A stretch of 64,000 bases of DNA from the NCBI GenBank assembly GCA_001599755.1, contig BCHX01000006.1, forward strand, positions 1,413,336-1,477,335, given 5' to 3'. Each line of letters starts with the position of its first letter. Within the stretch, counting starts at the first letter, position 1. Source of the DNA: Gliomastix tumulicola. Taxonomy: Eukaryota > Ascomycota > Sordariomycetes > Hypocreales > Bionectriaceae. The notes under the pieces are model-generated. The model was not told the DNA's origin. It did not search any database and saw only the letters and a list, made by a program, of their open reading frames with translations. This document shows, piece by piece, positions 1-11,065 of the stretch. The translations under genes and the position numbers were made by a program.

Positions 1-277
1 TGTGGCCAACGAGCTGTCTGATCTGGCTGAACGTACGCTCGAGTCCCTCCTTGAGCACAGCCTCGGCTTTTCTGTTGAGAAGTCAGCAATGGAGTTCTGC
101 TTTGAGTACAGCTATTCAGACTAACGCCTTCTCTCCATCTTTCAATTTGAAGAAGACGGCCTGGTTGGTGTAGGTCGTCGTCGTCAGGTAGTCGAGGGTA
201 CAGAGCTTGAAGATCTCCTCCTCGGGGTCGTTCTCCCACCCCTTGGAACGAAGACGGTATTCCGTGGCTCTAGGCAT
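1..277 (-). CDS. HXXXD-type acyltransferase, N-terminal part (runs off the window)
   Basis: Only the first two exons are in the window. Exon 1 is 277-125 and exon 2 continues from 71 to the edge. They are separated by a 54-nt intron (GTTAGT donor at 125, CAACAG acceptor ending at 72). The visible product begins MPRATEYRLRSKGW and continues through a region rich in hydroxyl residues (LDYLTTTTYTNQAVFFKL) to an AVLKEGLERTFSQIR segment. This pattern is typical of the N-terminus of fungal trichothecene-3-O-acetyltransferase-like members of the BAHD/HXXXD superfamily, which move acyl groups from CoA to alcohols or amines. The catalytic HXXXD motif lies outside the window, so activity cannot be judged. 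An in-frame ATG at 604 exists, but the sequence between it and 277 does not look coding. The substrate is unknown. The gene is divergent from RAD1. Confidence 0.6.
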
Positions 278-825
278 AGCGACGGTCTCTAGATCCGGTG
301 TAGCACAAGAATGGCTCTGCAACGAAGCTGGTCTAGGTTGTACGAAGAGAGGTTCTACTCGGTGCGAGACGGTGGCGGCGCTACGACGGCCATCTCTCTC
401 TGGCGGGCTCTGCCAGTGGCCAATAGCCGGCGGCAATCGAGGCAAATTGCATGCTGGACCCTTGCTGCTTCGTATGCGAGTGCGCAGCCAAGATCTTGGA
501 ACGATAAGTACCGTCTGCAGCGATGCGGCGTCGGTGACAGAAGATGCGCCTCTGCGGGCGTTCTTTGGGATGGAAAAGGCAGGAGGACGTGGGTGGGGCC
601 ACATCGGACAGGATGGTATGACATAATAGTCTATTCAGCGTTCGCGACTTAATCCTGCACCTTCTCCATGCGTCTTACTGTCACCCCTCCAGCGGCAAGG
701 CCGCTATCAGCCAAGCACGTTCCCATCGTCAACCTCACGCATCTCTTGCCTCCTTGTCCACTCTGAACTCCCACAGTCAGCCAGGATTGCATCCCACAAA
801 CCGCATTTGCTCTGCACCGACGTGC
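278..825. other. Divergent intergenic region, acyltransferase / RAD1
   Basis: This 548-bp spacer lies between two divergent start codons and should hold both promoters. I see no conserved gene in it. Short ORFs on both strands here have no recognisable domain. A TTG-initiated extension of the RAD1 frame starts at 754 but has no ATG before 826. Confidence 0.5.
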
Positions 826-3744
826 ATGCCCCGCATGTCGACCAGCGATGCACCTCCTTCTGCCCAACCAGTGAAGCTCTCGCTGCCCCTGCAGTACCAG
901 CAGGACCTCTTCCAGGAGCTGCGTGCCGAGGATGAGCTGGTCGTGCTTGCCCGTGGCCTGGGCCTGATGCGCCTGGTCACCAACCTGCTGCACTCGTACG
1001 ATGCGGCCGGCAACAACCTCATCGTCGTCGTCGGCGCCGAGGACCGCGAGAATAGCTGGATGGGCGAGGCCCTTGCCGAGCATGCCGCCATCAGCATGTC
1101 GCCCCGTGCACGCGGTCTGACCGTCGTGAACACGGACCTGCAGAGCGTCGGCGCCAGGGAGAAGATGTACGCCGCGGGCGGCATCTTCAGCGTCACCTCG
1201 CAGATCCTGGTCGTCGATGTTCTGACAGGCTTGCTGAACCCCGAGACCATCACTGGCCTCGTGGTCCTGCACGCTGACCGAGTCGTCGCCACCTCGCTCG
1301 AGGCCTTCATCCTAAGGGTATACCGCCAGAAGAACAAGGTTGGCTTCCTCAAGGCCTTCTCCGACAACCCGGATCCTTTTACTGTTGGGTTCTCGCCGCT
1401 GGCGACCATGATGAGGAATCTGTTCCTGCGGAAAGCATCTCTGTGGCCTAGATTCCATGTCACAGTAGCCCAGTCTCTGGAAGGGAAGAAGAAAGCCGAG
1501 GTGATCGAGCTGGAGGTCCCGATGACTGATGCTATGAGGGACATCCAGAACGCCATCATGGAGTGCGTCGAGGTCAGCATCCATGAGCTGAAGAAGGGCA
1601 ACTCGGGGTTGGAGATGGATGACTGGAACCTCGACAGTGCCCTCGTCAAGAACTTTGATGCCATTGTCCGGCGTCAGCTAGAGCCCAACTGGCACCGTGT
1701 TAGCTGGAAGACACGCCAGATTGTCAACGACCTGACGGTTCTCCGCGGCCTGCTGAGCTCCGTTCTGACCTACGATGCCGTGTCTTTCCTACAGAACCTC
1801 GACACCATCCATGCCGCACATTCGCCTCCGCCCGGGTCAACCAGGCAGACTCAGTCTCCGTGGCTGTTCCTCGACGCGGCGCAAACCATCTTTGATACAA
1901 CGCGGCGGCGTGTGTACTCAGCCAACGCCAAGAACGTCGGGCAAGACGACAATATTGACTCTCTCAAGCCGGTTCTGGAGGAGTTGCCGAAGTGGGCGAT
2001 CCTAGCCGAGGTGCTGGATGAAATCGACCGCGATCTCTACTTCGAACCTCAGGCGCGGGACGACTCAAATGGGACGATTCTTATCATGTGCTCCAACACC
2101 GACACGTGCAGACAGCTCCGTGACTATTTGCAGACCATGTACATCAAACCCAAGGTAGACAAAACCGCCAACACCTCCCGCCGTCGAGCCAATGAAGGGG
2201 GAAACGGTGGAGATGATGATGACGAGAATGACGGCGAGGAGGAGGATGACAGTCACAAACCATCCGCCGCCTTCATGATGCGCCGCCGACTGCGCAATTA
2301 CCTCAACTGGAAGAGGCAGTTCGCCCAGGTCAGCGCAACGCTCTTCTCGGACAACCAGAAGGCCCTCAGAGGCGCCTCGGACCCTCGTGCCAACGCAAAC
2401 CTCCGCGGTAGAGGCGGCAGGGCTCCAGCCAACAAGCGCAGGCGCATCCGGGGCGGGTCTTCTATGCTCGCCTCGGCGCCGGGACGCGCCGAGAACGGCA
2501 GCATCCAGCAGTACTTTGAGAGACCCGGCGAGGTAGCCGATCTCATGGCCGAGGTGCAGATCACCGAGGAGGAGGCGCGGCAGCAGAAGCCCGAGATTGT
2601 CGCCGATCCGCTCGAGGACATGGACGACTTCTACGAACTGTACGAGATGAAAGATCTAGTGGTAGTGCATGCATACGATGGTGATCTGGACGAGCATGTT
2701 CTTGAGGAGGTCAGGCCGCGGTACATCATCATGTACGAGCCAGACGCAGCATTCATCCGCCGGGTGGAAGTATACCGCTCTTCACACAATGACAGGAATG
2801 TCAGGGTCTACTTCATGTACTACGGCGGCTCTGTCGAGGAGCAGAAGTACCTGTCCTCGGTGCGTCGGGAAAAGGATGCTTTCACCAAGGTGATCAAGGA
2901 GCGCGGGAGCATGTCCCTCGTCATGACGACAGACCCTCACGGCGCCGAGGATCCCCAGGAGGCCTTCCTACGCACCGTCAACACGCGCATCGCAGGAGGC
3001 GGCAGGCTAGCCGCGACTGCCGAGCCGCCACGAGTCGTCGTCGATGTGCGCGAGTTCCGCTCCTCGCTACCGTCCCTCCTCCACGGCCGGTCCATGGTCA
3101 TCGTGCCCTGCATGCTCACCGTGGGCGACTACATCCTCTCGCCCAATATCTGCGTCGAGCGCAAGTCGGTCAGCGATCTCATCTCGTCCTTCAAGGACGG
3201 CAGACTCTACAACCAGGCCGAGACCATGTTCCAGCACTACAAGAGCCCGATGCTCCTCGTCGAGTTTGACCAGAACAAGTCCTTCACGCTGGAGCCCTTT
3301 GCCGACCTGTCCGGCAGCCTCAGCAGCGTGGCGCCGACCAACGTATCGTCGGACCTGCAGTCCAAGATCGTCCTGCTCACGCTCGCGTTCCCCAAGCTGC
3401 GCATCATCTGGTCGTCGTCCCCGTACCAGACGGCCGAGATCTTCGAGAGTCTCAAGGCGCAGGAGCACGAGCCGGATCCCATCGCGGCGGTGCGCGCGGG
3501 GCTGGACAGGGACATGCAGGTCGAAGACCAGGCGTTCAACCGCGAGCCGCAGGACATGCTGGCCGTGGTCCCTGGTGTCACGCCGCAGAACATCAAGAAC
3601 ATCGTGCTCGAGACGGAGAACATAAGGGAGGTGGCCAACATGTCTGTCGCGGACTTGGAGCCCCTCGTGGGCAAGGCGGCGGGCAGATCAATACACGGGT
3701 TCTTCAACCGCAACGTCATGGAGGAGGAAGACGACGAAGTGTAG
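826..3744 (+). CDS. RAD1: XPF/Rad1 structure-specific DNA repair endonuclease
   Basis: Single-exon gene of about 972 residues, in the usual range for fungal Rad1/XPF. The protein cuts DNA 5' of bulky lesions in nucleotide excision repair and processes recombination intermediates, acting in the nucleus as a heterodimer with Rad10/ERCC1. The N-terminal half is the degenerate SF2 helicase-like region. A basic/acidic linker follows, with a run of Asp and Glu near residues 460-475. The ERCC4 nuclease domain starts near VDVREFRSSLP (about residue 737). The signature ERKxxxD is present (ERKSVSD, residues 778-784, genomic 3157 onward). The C-terminus carries a tandem helix-hairpin-helix (VPGVTPQNIKNIV onward) used for Rad10 binding. 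Two in-frame ATGs, 826 and 835, are both plausible starts. No catalytic residue seems to be missing. Confidence 0.95.
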   Translation: MPRMSTSDAPPSAQPVKLSLPLQYQQDLFQELRAEDELVVLARGLGLMRLVTNLLHSYDAAGNNLIVVVGAEDRENSWMGEALAEHAAISMSPRARGLTVVNTDLQSVGAREKMYAAGGIFSVTSQILVVDVLTGLLNPETITGLVVLHADRVVATSLEAFILRVYRQKNKVGFLKAFSDNPDPFTVGFSPLATMMRNLFLRKASLWPRFHVTVAQSLEGKKKAEVIELEVPMTDAMRDIQNAIMECVEVSIHELKKGNSGLEMDDWNLDSALVKNFDAIVRRQLEPNWHRVSWKTRQIVNDLTVLRGLLSSVLTYDAVSFLQNLDTIHAAHSPPPGSTRQTQSPWLFLDAAQTIFDTTRRRVYSANAKNVGQDDNIDSLKPVLEELPKWAILAEVLDEIDRDLYFEPQARDDSNGTILIMCSNTDTCRQLRDYLQTMYIKPKVDKTANTSRRRANEGGNGGDDDDENDGEEEDDSHKPSAAFMMRRRLRNYLNWKRQFAQVSATLFSDNQKALRGASDPRANANLRGRGGRAPANKRRRIRGGSSMLASAPGRAENGSIQQYFERPGEVADLMAEVQITEEEARQQKPEIVADPLEDMDDFYELYEMKDLVVVHAYDGDLDEHVLEEVRPRYIIMYEPDAAFIRRVEVYRSSHNDRNVRVYFMYYGGSVEEQKYLSSVRREKDAFTKVIKERGSMSLVMTTDPHGAEDPQEAFLRTVNTRIAGGGRLAATAEPPRVVVDVREFRSSLPSLLHGRSMVIVPCMLTVGDYILSPNICVERKSVSDLISSFKDGRLYNQAETMFQHYKSPMLLVEFDQNKSFTLEPFADLSGSLSSVAPTNVSSDLQSKIVLLTLAFPKLRIIWSSSPYQTAEIFESLKAQEHEPDPIAAVRAGLDRDMQVEDQAFNREPQDMLAVVPGVTPQNIKNIVLETENIREVANMSVADLEPLVGKAAGRSIHGFFNRNVMEEEDDEV

Positions 3745-4025
3745 AGACTAGCAGACTCACCAATCAAACCTCACGACATGTACAGTAGAAGCAAACAAGC
3801 ACAATAGGATAGTAGTTAAGACGACGGCCGTTGTTGATTCATATGCTGCGAAAAAAGGGCTTGTAGTACTAGTAGGGTATTGAGGTGAAAACAGCAGCGC
3901 ACCCTTCCTTCTTCAGCGACGACAATAACAATGACAAAAGAAACTCCCCTTCTCTCTGGGTATCCCAATCACGCTCTCCATCACTCCTCAGACAGGCCGA
4001 CATGTGGGCTTCTCTCTCCTAGTCG

Positions 4026-4305
4026 TTATATCCTGCTCCTACGCGTCCTAGTCGTGCTGCGGGTGCGTCGCTTGCTGCCGCAGTAGCCGCAGGTGAAGAA
4101 GGAGATGATGATGCCGAAGAAGGAGACGACGGCGTTGATGAGGGCGTGGAGGATGTTGCCGATGCCGCTAATAACGGCCATGATGGCATTACCGATGGTC
4201 CGGAAGATGGACGAGACCTGTTATCGACGTCCCTGTTAGTTGCACGTTTGGGTATTTGGAGAGAAGAGCAGCAGGAGGACGTACGCAGCTGACGACGGCA
4301 CCCAT
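4026..4305 (-). CDS. Small conserved fungal membrane protein with N-myristoylation-like start
   Basis: Two-exon gene too small for ORF finders: exon 1 is 4305-4285 (seven codons), exon 2 is 4217-4026, and the intron starts GTACGT and ends AACAG. The 70-residue product starts MGAVVSC. Gly2 followed by Ser6 fits the N-myristoyltransferase consensus, and Cys7 is placed for palmitoylation. Residues 8-50 are hydrophobic or amphipathic with small residues (IGNAIMAVISGIGNILHALI, then VVSFFGIIISFF), followed by TCGYCG and a very basic Arg/Ser/Thr tail. Similar MG-AVVSC small proteins are, to my knowledge, widespread but uncharacterised in filamentous ascomycetes. No function can be assigned. A peripheral or monotopic membrane location is an inference from the lipidation signal. 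The clean splice junction and frame argue for a real gene. Confidence 0.75.
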
Positions 4306-5740
4306 TGTGAATGCTTGTGTGTTCTCGGAGATTGAGATGTTGTAGTAGAGGTAGATTTTGTCTTAGGACTCGTTGAGTAGAGTCTTGTAGGTAGTAGTCA
4401 AATGTGTTGGTGGTTGATGGATGATGGAGGGAGGGGGAGCAATAACACAGACGAGTTAAGGCAGGCGAGACACGGCCCTTTATACGTCGTCGCACCTCCC
4501 AACGATTGCTTCTGATTCCGGTCAGGCACGTCACACCTGTCGACTTGTCACACCCCCAACACGAGAAAGAGAAAGAAAAGAAAAAATCACCCGATGGACC
4601 AATCACCACGCCCGTCCGTAAATTGTGGCTGCAAGGGTTTCTGTGTGATAGTAGTTAGGCGACCACTCTGTCAAGCCATCTGACGTCAGACCCAGTCCGC
4701 CGCCCCCCCCCTCCCGTGCCTAAATGATGGGAGAAAAATCTATGGTGATGCACGGAAGAGGGGAGAAAGAAACGGAACGGGAACCAGCTGATCGACGTTC
4801 TAAGACTACTACCGTAACGACAAGTTCCCCTTTTCCCGCGCCTTCTGATCTCGATTCGCCCGGGTGGAAAGCTCCGGAGGGAGCTTGTCGTATGTACCAC
4901 CTCAACCAAACATTCCCCCCCCGCCCCCCTGCAGTGCTTTGTTACATGGAAACAGCGTAAATTACACCGGACAAAGGTACAACAGTGATGAGCGCAGAAA
5001 GACCCGATACGGGGCATGCCATCACACACATCACAGCTCATCTATTCTCGACACGACCTGCATCCACGGGGGATTCTCGTTCGTCATGATGGAGGGCTGA
5101 TATTGGGGATGGTGGGGAGCCCGCAACCGTTTGAGAAGACCGGCATCTTTTCTTTCCATTTGACGTGCGCGCGCTAAAGTAAGGCTTGTTGCATTTCCCT
5201 GTTTTTGGACCCTGTACAATGGTCTTAGTGTCGTTCGGTCTCGAACCTTTGTGCCAGACGGGGGGGGAGAGGGATTCCCAAAAGGATGGTAGAGAAATGG
5301 TTGGGGTGGTCAGGGCTTTCAGGCCCGATGATGTCTTATCGATAGACCGACGCGCCGTGGCGTCACTGGCTGGAGAATTGGGAAGATCCACTCCGGACGA
5401 TGACGTAGGCGGCTCCGATGCTTCTCTCTGTAGAGCGTACCTACACGCCTTCACACCCTCATGACCAGATACGGATGCGTGGCTGCAGAAAATGGATGGT
5501 GATGAGATCATTGAGTTATTATTAATATATGGCTCTGACTCAATTCGAGAGTTGGGTATATCCGCCGCTATTGGAGAGTCCAATGCCGAAATCGCTACAC
5601 TATTCTACATGCCCTTGGCCTTCTCTTTGATATACACAGGCAAATCGTGGCGTGCATCCATGATAGTCATGCCTCGGCGCTTATATAAACAAAATATACT
5701 ACAGTCCAGCGTCGAGACGAGCGAGGGCCGCTCCAGATGC
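4306..5740. other. Intergenic region without supported genes
   Basis: This 1.4-kb stretch lies between the 5' end of the small membrane protein gene and the 3' end of MRS2. It contains C/G homopolymer runs (around 4704 and 4915). A 181-codon minus ORF at 5038-5583 begins with TTG rather than ATG and shows no domain. It should contain the promoter of the small gene and the MRS2 3' UTR. Confidence 0.5.
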
Positions 5741-7523
5741 TCACCAGAGTGACCACCACCGCCTCTTCGCAGGCAGCGACTTCTGCACATGCATCACCCT
5801 CAACCGCTCGCGGCTCCTCGCGTCCAGCAGCCCGCCCAGCGCCCCGTCGTCCCAGTGGCTTTGAATCTGGCCCCGGGGGAGGTCCGGCCGCTCGCCGCTC
5901 ATCATCTTGATGCGCTGCACCTTGCGCAGCTTCACGAGCCCGTACCAGCAGACGAGGAGGGAGAAGAGGGTGGACACGCCCGTCACCGCCGAGAAGCCCC
6001 AGTTCGTCTCCTCAATGAAGTTCTCGAGGTTCATGCCGTACAGACCCGCGAGGAAAGTCCCCATGGCGAGCCCGAGTGTGCCAACGCTGAATTTGAGGTC
6101 GAGGAGCATCAGCGCATTGCGGTTGGCGTCGAGAATGGCCCGCACGCTGGAGTAGACATTAGCATTGATCGCGTATACCATATACGCTCTAATGAGGAAT
6201 GAAGCCACTTACATCTCTTCAGTGTTGCGGATCCCCGAGACCAGACTCCCCGCCTCCTGGACGATTTCATCCGCCAGCTTGTGGTATGACTCGAGCAACA
6301 TCTCGACCTCGGTGTGGTCGTCCAGTCCCCGCATGATGTCGTGCGCCTTCTCCGTCAGATACATGTCTGCCAGGTCGTCGTCTGCTTCCAGGAGCTCTTC
6401 AATGGCGTCTCGCACGAGCTTCGCTTTCTGTTCGAACGTGCTGACTCGCTTGGACAGAATGAGGAGCACGCGCAGCTTCTGACGGTCGATGTCATCCTCA
6501 AGCTCGCTCAGGATGCGCATGACGGGCTCCCGCACAGCTTCGAAGTCGGCCTCGAGTTCGGACGTCACCGACGTGAGCACAGCTTCCAAGGCCCGGAACT
6601 CGTACGGCAACCCGCCCTCTTGATTCTTCTGTTGTAATCTTCTCTGCAGATCGTACATAAAGGCGGACTGCGGGTAGGAGGTCTTGGAGCCGTAGACGTC
6701 GAAGAGGAGAACGCGGTCGTGCTTGATCAGCACCTTCAGATGAAGAAGATTGAGTAGAATGGCTGAGGGTCGAGTAAGGATGTGTGGTAGGTTGGACGAG
6801 TCGATCTTTCGCAAGTCTCGAGGGAGCAGCCCGTACTAAGCCATGTAAGTTAGCATTATTCCAACCATGCCTCCATCTTCATATGTAGAAATTAAACAAT
6901 AGAATCGCGTAGACGTATGCTGTTTCTCGTACCTTGGCAATAAGCTCGGTCTTCTTAAACTCCCCGTCCACCAAAATCACTTCGCCATTCTCATCCACCT
7001 CTGTACACCGAAGCCTGGGTTCCAGAGCGGCTTTGGCGGCTAATGACCGCCTGTTATTGAACATTGACGACCCATCGTCGCAAGGCTCGTGGTGTCCCGG
7101 TAGATCATCGGGTTGAAGGGGCTTTCCGCCCTTCTTTGCCGTCGAGCCCCAGAGTCTTTCCTGCCATGGTTTCTCACTATCGTCGGTCGGGTCGGAGGCG
7201 TTCGCCTTGGCAGCATTCGACGATATGGAAAACTGCTTCCTCGTAGAGGGTGTCTGTCGAGCAAGCCACGGAGTCGAGGCGGACGGTCTTACGCAGATGC
7301 ATGCCGGCGATCTGGTCGAGGCTGTGGGAGCGGAGGAGGGAATCGAAGGGGCCGGAGACGACGTGGAAAACTTCTTTCGCGAACCCGTAGGCGGGCTACC
7401 GAACCTCCGGTATGTGGCGGGACATGGTCGACGACCCGTCCCAGGTAATGCTGCCGATCTCAGGAAGCGTAGTAGACTGCGTGAAGGGACCGGCAGCGAT
7501 GCTCCGGTCACAGGAGAAGCCAT
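5741..7523 (-). CDS. MRS2: Mitochondrial Mg2+ channel MRS2/LPE10 family (CorA superfamily)
   Basis: Three exons (7523-6933, 6835-6213, 6146-5741) give 539 residues. Mrs2 is the pentameric Mg2+ influx channel of the inner mitochondrial membrane. The N-terminus is Ser/Arg/Ala-rich with almost no acids (MASPVTGASLPVPSRSLLRF), as expected for a mitochondrial presequence. The mature N-domain starts near RCTEVDENGEV. A long helical region (about residues 250-405) leads to TM1, which ends in the family signature YGMN (GMN at 442-444), followed by NLENFIEETNWGF and TM2 (SAVTGVSTLFSLLVCWYG). The C-terminus is basic (SLPAKRRWWSLW). ATG 7523 was chosen because upstream codons in the frame do not look coding. 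Both introns have consensus signals, including a GCTAAC branch point in intron 1. Confidence 0.95.
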
Positions 7524-8746
7524 AGGGGCAGTGGTAGCAAGGTGAAGCTCATGGGGATGGTCCGGCGTCAGTCGGTATCGGATTAGACCAACGGATCCGC
7601 GCCGCACAAGCAGAGGTACCGAACTGGAGCTGTCGTCACTTCATAGACACGCGGGAAGCTCGTCGGAAGGGACTTTCGGACTCGTAGTCCTCGGTAGCAA
7701 GAGTCGCAGCGACGTGACGGAAGGCCGCCAAAAAGGAGGCCGATCGGTGACGATGTTGGAGCAGCTCGGCAGGGTCTCCGGGCTCCAGACCCCTGACGCA
7801 AGTACGGTCTCGAGGCGACTTCTAACAATAGAGTCGCGGCAGTGGATGGTGTGCGAGGGCGCAACAGCGAATCGCATCGAGGTCCGTGAGCCAAGCAGCT
7901 TGCGACGACTTTTCGTCAATCTGCGTGCTTCAGGAAAAGATCTTTAAGGCCTGTCGCGGTCTAGGATCCACCCGAAGCCACAGCAGAATTGAAGTCATGC
8001 ACGTTCTGGGGACTGGCCCCCACTCTACAGGCTTTAAGGATACCTGAACAGGCCCCTAGCCCACTAACAGTCGCTAGCGATGGCTCGCATTTGGCTGTCA
8101 GTGGGCTGTCTTCAGTGACGATCCAAGGCCCCGAGGGCAGGAAGCAGCATCGCGCCTGCCCAGCCCCAGCTCATCTCGACTGCTGGTCCTTGACTGTTGG
8201 TCCTTGACTCCTGGTCCTTACCACTCAAGATAATATAGGAAGGAACCACCCGGCCTCTTATCGTCGGCCATTTCCCCTCCAAGATCTCCTGTCTTTCCCT
8301 CCTCAATCACCTCCGTCAGAATTTCTCCGTCTCCCATCATCTGCGACCTCTATTGCGAACTCTGCTTCCCCTCCGCTTCGATTCAATTCCATCCTCACAG
8401 TGAACTACGGCCTACCTCACCTCGACTCCATCACTCGCTTCCTCAGAACCAGGTCGTCGTTTCGCACCAGCTGCCACCATTCCCACTGTTACGGCACTAT
8501 CTGGACGTCAGGACAGGATCTGGTCCAGTCTGGTCTGGCTGCTGACATTTTGCATCGACCTGAGCTGCTCAATCCCCACCACTATTAGCACCAACTAGTG
8601 GTGCTACTGTCAGCGTCTGGCCCCAGATCCAGCACTCATACTAGTAGTATCGCAGGGACGGTCCTGGACCGGTGCCTCTTTGGGAAACTTCATCCCCTTC
8701 CTCCTTTCGTCCATCAACCAAATCCTTCCCTTCACAGATTGATGCG
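7524..8746. other. Divergent intergenic region, MRS2 / F-box-like gene
   Basis: About 1.2 kb between divergent starts. The last 500 bp is pyrimidine-rich, with many short CT tracts, consistent with the promoter and 5' leader of the F-box-like gene. Minus-strand ORFs at 7583-7919 are basic and low in hydrophobic content. I could not join them to MRS2 with a sensible splice and do not call them. Confidence 0.5.
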
Positions 8747-8750
8747 ATGA
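8742..8750 (+). promoter_or_regulatory. Two-codon upstream ORF overlapping the F-box-like start codon
   Basis: ATG CGA TGA at 8742-8750. Its stop codon overlaps the main start ATG at 8747 in an ATGA arrangement, one frame away. A scanning ribosome would meet this start first, so translation of the main ORF would need leaky scanning or termination-reinitiation. Whether it lies in the transcript is inferred only from its position 5 nt upstream of the start. Confidence 0.5.
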
Positions 8751-9932
8751 GTCTCAACCTCACGCCCGTCAATATTAGGGGCAAGCGGAAGACCCCAGCT
8801 CCGCCAACAAGTAACATCCCAACAGCCTTGCAATTGCAGCAGGAGCATCAGCAGGAACTTGAACGAGAGCGCCAGCAGAAACTGGCCCCTCCCGGTCACA
8901 CCCTCCGCGCTCGTACACAGACCAAGAAGTCCATCACCGAAGTGATGGCCGCTCACTCCATGCAAGACAAACCAGCGCTCGATAGCTTGCCCTCCGAGAT
9001 ACTCGAGAAGATCCTCCTCTATAGCAGCAGCCTGGACTTTCCCCACGCCAGTCCAGTCATCGGTGCCAAACTGTCGGAGAAGGCGACACTGGTGCGATTC
9101 TTCATCTGGACATTCCACAAGACCTGGGATCAGTGGTTCGGTGTACCTACCAGCAAGGCTCTTCACCAGGGCCCGCCAGTATTTGGGGCCAAGAGGAAGC
9201 GCGTCGAGGGCGACCATGCTCTGCAGGTGAGTTTACCGGATATCCTGCTGTGATAACCGTCCACATACTGAACATCGCTCGCCTTTCTAGACCGCCGTGC
9301 TAGCCCAACCCTGGGCCACCATCGATATCATTCTCACCGCACAACAGACCTGGGCCGATAACAACGGCGCTGGTCGATGGTATCAGCATGCGGTCCCTTG
9401 GAGCGACGAGGAAAGCGAGATCGGCCACTCACACAAGGGCGGGCCTTCACATTTCAATGCGCGCGATTGCTTTGAAGTCGACTTCCAGCAGGCCCTGAAG
9501 TGGTCCCCTTTCCTGGTCGAGTCGATGCCCTGGGGCTTCCAGGATGTCCACCCGCAGGCGCGCATCCCCATCAGCCTCATCACCGGCCCATGGGACGACG
9601 AGAAACTCCGGCGCCTCTTCTGGCTGACGCGAGGCGGCATGATGCCATCCCAGGGCCTCAACAGCGGGCCAGCCTGGGAGGACAAGCTCGAGTTCCTCCG
9701 TAACGCCGTCCTGAACGTCACGCAGCCCAACATGCTGGCCATCAACTGCCTTATGGGGGCATGGATTTTCCAGGGTCTGCCATCAGAAGTTGTCCGGGAC
9801 GAGATCAACAATGTTGACAGGAGGATCATGTGGGGTGACGACAGCGACGAAGTCCGCCAGATTCTTCAGCAGACGCGCACTGCGTTGAACATGTTCCTCG
9901 ATTACAGGGCAGGCCGACGAAGCTCAGTATGA
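8747..9932 (+). CDS. F-box-like protein
   Basis: Two exons (8747-9226 and 9291-9932; GTGAGT donor, TTTCTAG acceptor) give 373 residues. After a Gln/Glu-rich charged N-terminus (about residues 28-46), the segment LDSLPSEILEKILLYS (residues 79-94) matches the first helix of fungal F-box domains, which bind Skp1 in SCF ubiquitin ligases. The following text (PVIGAKLSEKATLVRFFIWT) continues that fold. The remainder is Trp-rich and acidic without a known substrate-recognition repeat. It resembles the large, fast-evolving family of F-box-domain proteins in filamentous ascomycetes, whose substrates are mostly unknown. The first ATG of the frame is used. A GTG-initiated extension from 8672 is not a eukaryotic start. 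Confidence 0.7.
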
Positions 9933-11026
9933 GATCTCGCGGCCTGGCTGGCGCGCTCCATCGGAAATCGACTTTTTTTTTGGGCGTTCTGTAACGGCAG
10001 ATATTATTGGCTTCGCAACAACACAGGTGTTGATCTTATTATACCCATTTACGACCTGCATGTTTGGAGATGTAGCGCTGTCTTGGACACAGCAATCTTT
10101 ACTATGCTCAGATATTGAGACACAGGGAACAGACCACCAAAGACATGCAGTGTCACTCTCTCTAGAGCCTAAAGATTTGGATCTGATATGAAGACGAAAA
10201 GCGTTTATAGTCAAGTCATGTATACAATTTGTCTATCTTTTGTACGATACTGGTCGCAAGGCTCCCGCGTCTGGGGGGCTGTCTGACCACCACACAAAGA
10301 CAATCAATCACCCACCTACTGAATCCCAAGACCCCCAACGTTACTTACCCACCACTCGGCGGCACAGCACCAAAGCGACATTAAATTCTGACAGCCCCAG
10401 AGCTGAAGGCATCGAAAAAAAACCTGGCCATCTTCATCGCCTCCCCCCGCCTCTAGCGCCATGCACACTGCAAGCGAGCCCAGCCTCTGGAATCCTTCAT
10501 CAACGTTGGCTGTTTGTTTAGTCTCCCCCCGCCCGGTGCGAGCGCGCGCGCTGCTGAGAAGAAAACAGAACTATTGGCGCAGCGTACGCTTGGCGGGGAC
10601 GTGTCGTGGTGGCACCAGACCCCCCCGCATGCACATCCAAGTTCTTGCGGTGAGGGAAGGGAGTGAGGGGTTGGGACGGTGAGCCGAGTTATCCATGGGC
10701 TCGCCGACGAGGGGGGAGGGGGGGTTTGTCGGCAGTTGTTGTGTGTTGGAGATACATACCTCATTGTTGATACATACCTACCTACCTACCTTGCTCTCTG
10801 CAGAGGAGACATATGAGGAGATGAGCCGATTGTAAATGAGGCGGGCGACAGGCGCAGAGGTGCGCCCTGCTGTGCCTTTTCCCTGCCGCTGGGTTAGATG
10901 CATGGGGGAACCTGGCAGGTTAATGGATCCCGCTCACGAACCGCTTGTCCTCGTGAGGAGGCTTTCAGCGATCGACGAGGGGGGGTTCCAACGGCACACA
11001 GCTGAACGAGCCTAGAGCCAGTAGGA

Positions 11027-11065
<39 letters not shown>

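Noticed and set aside
5038..5583. 181-codon minus ORF between the small membrane protein gene and MRS2
   Set aside because: The first codon is TTG, there is no in-frame ATG near the start, and no domain is visible.
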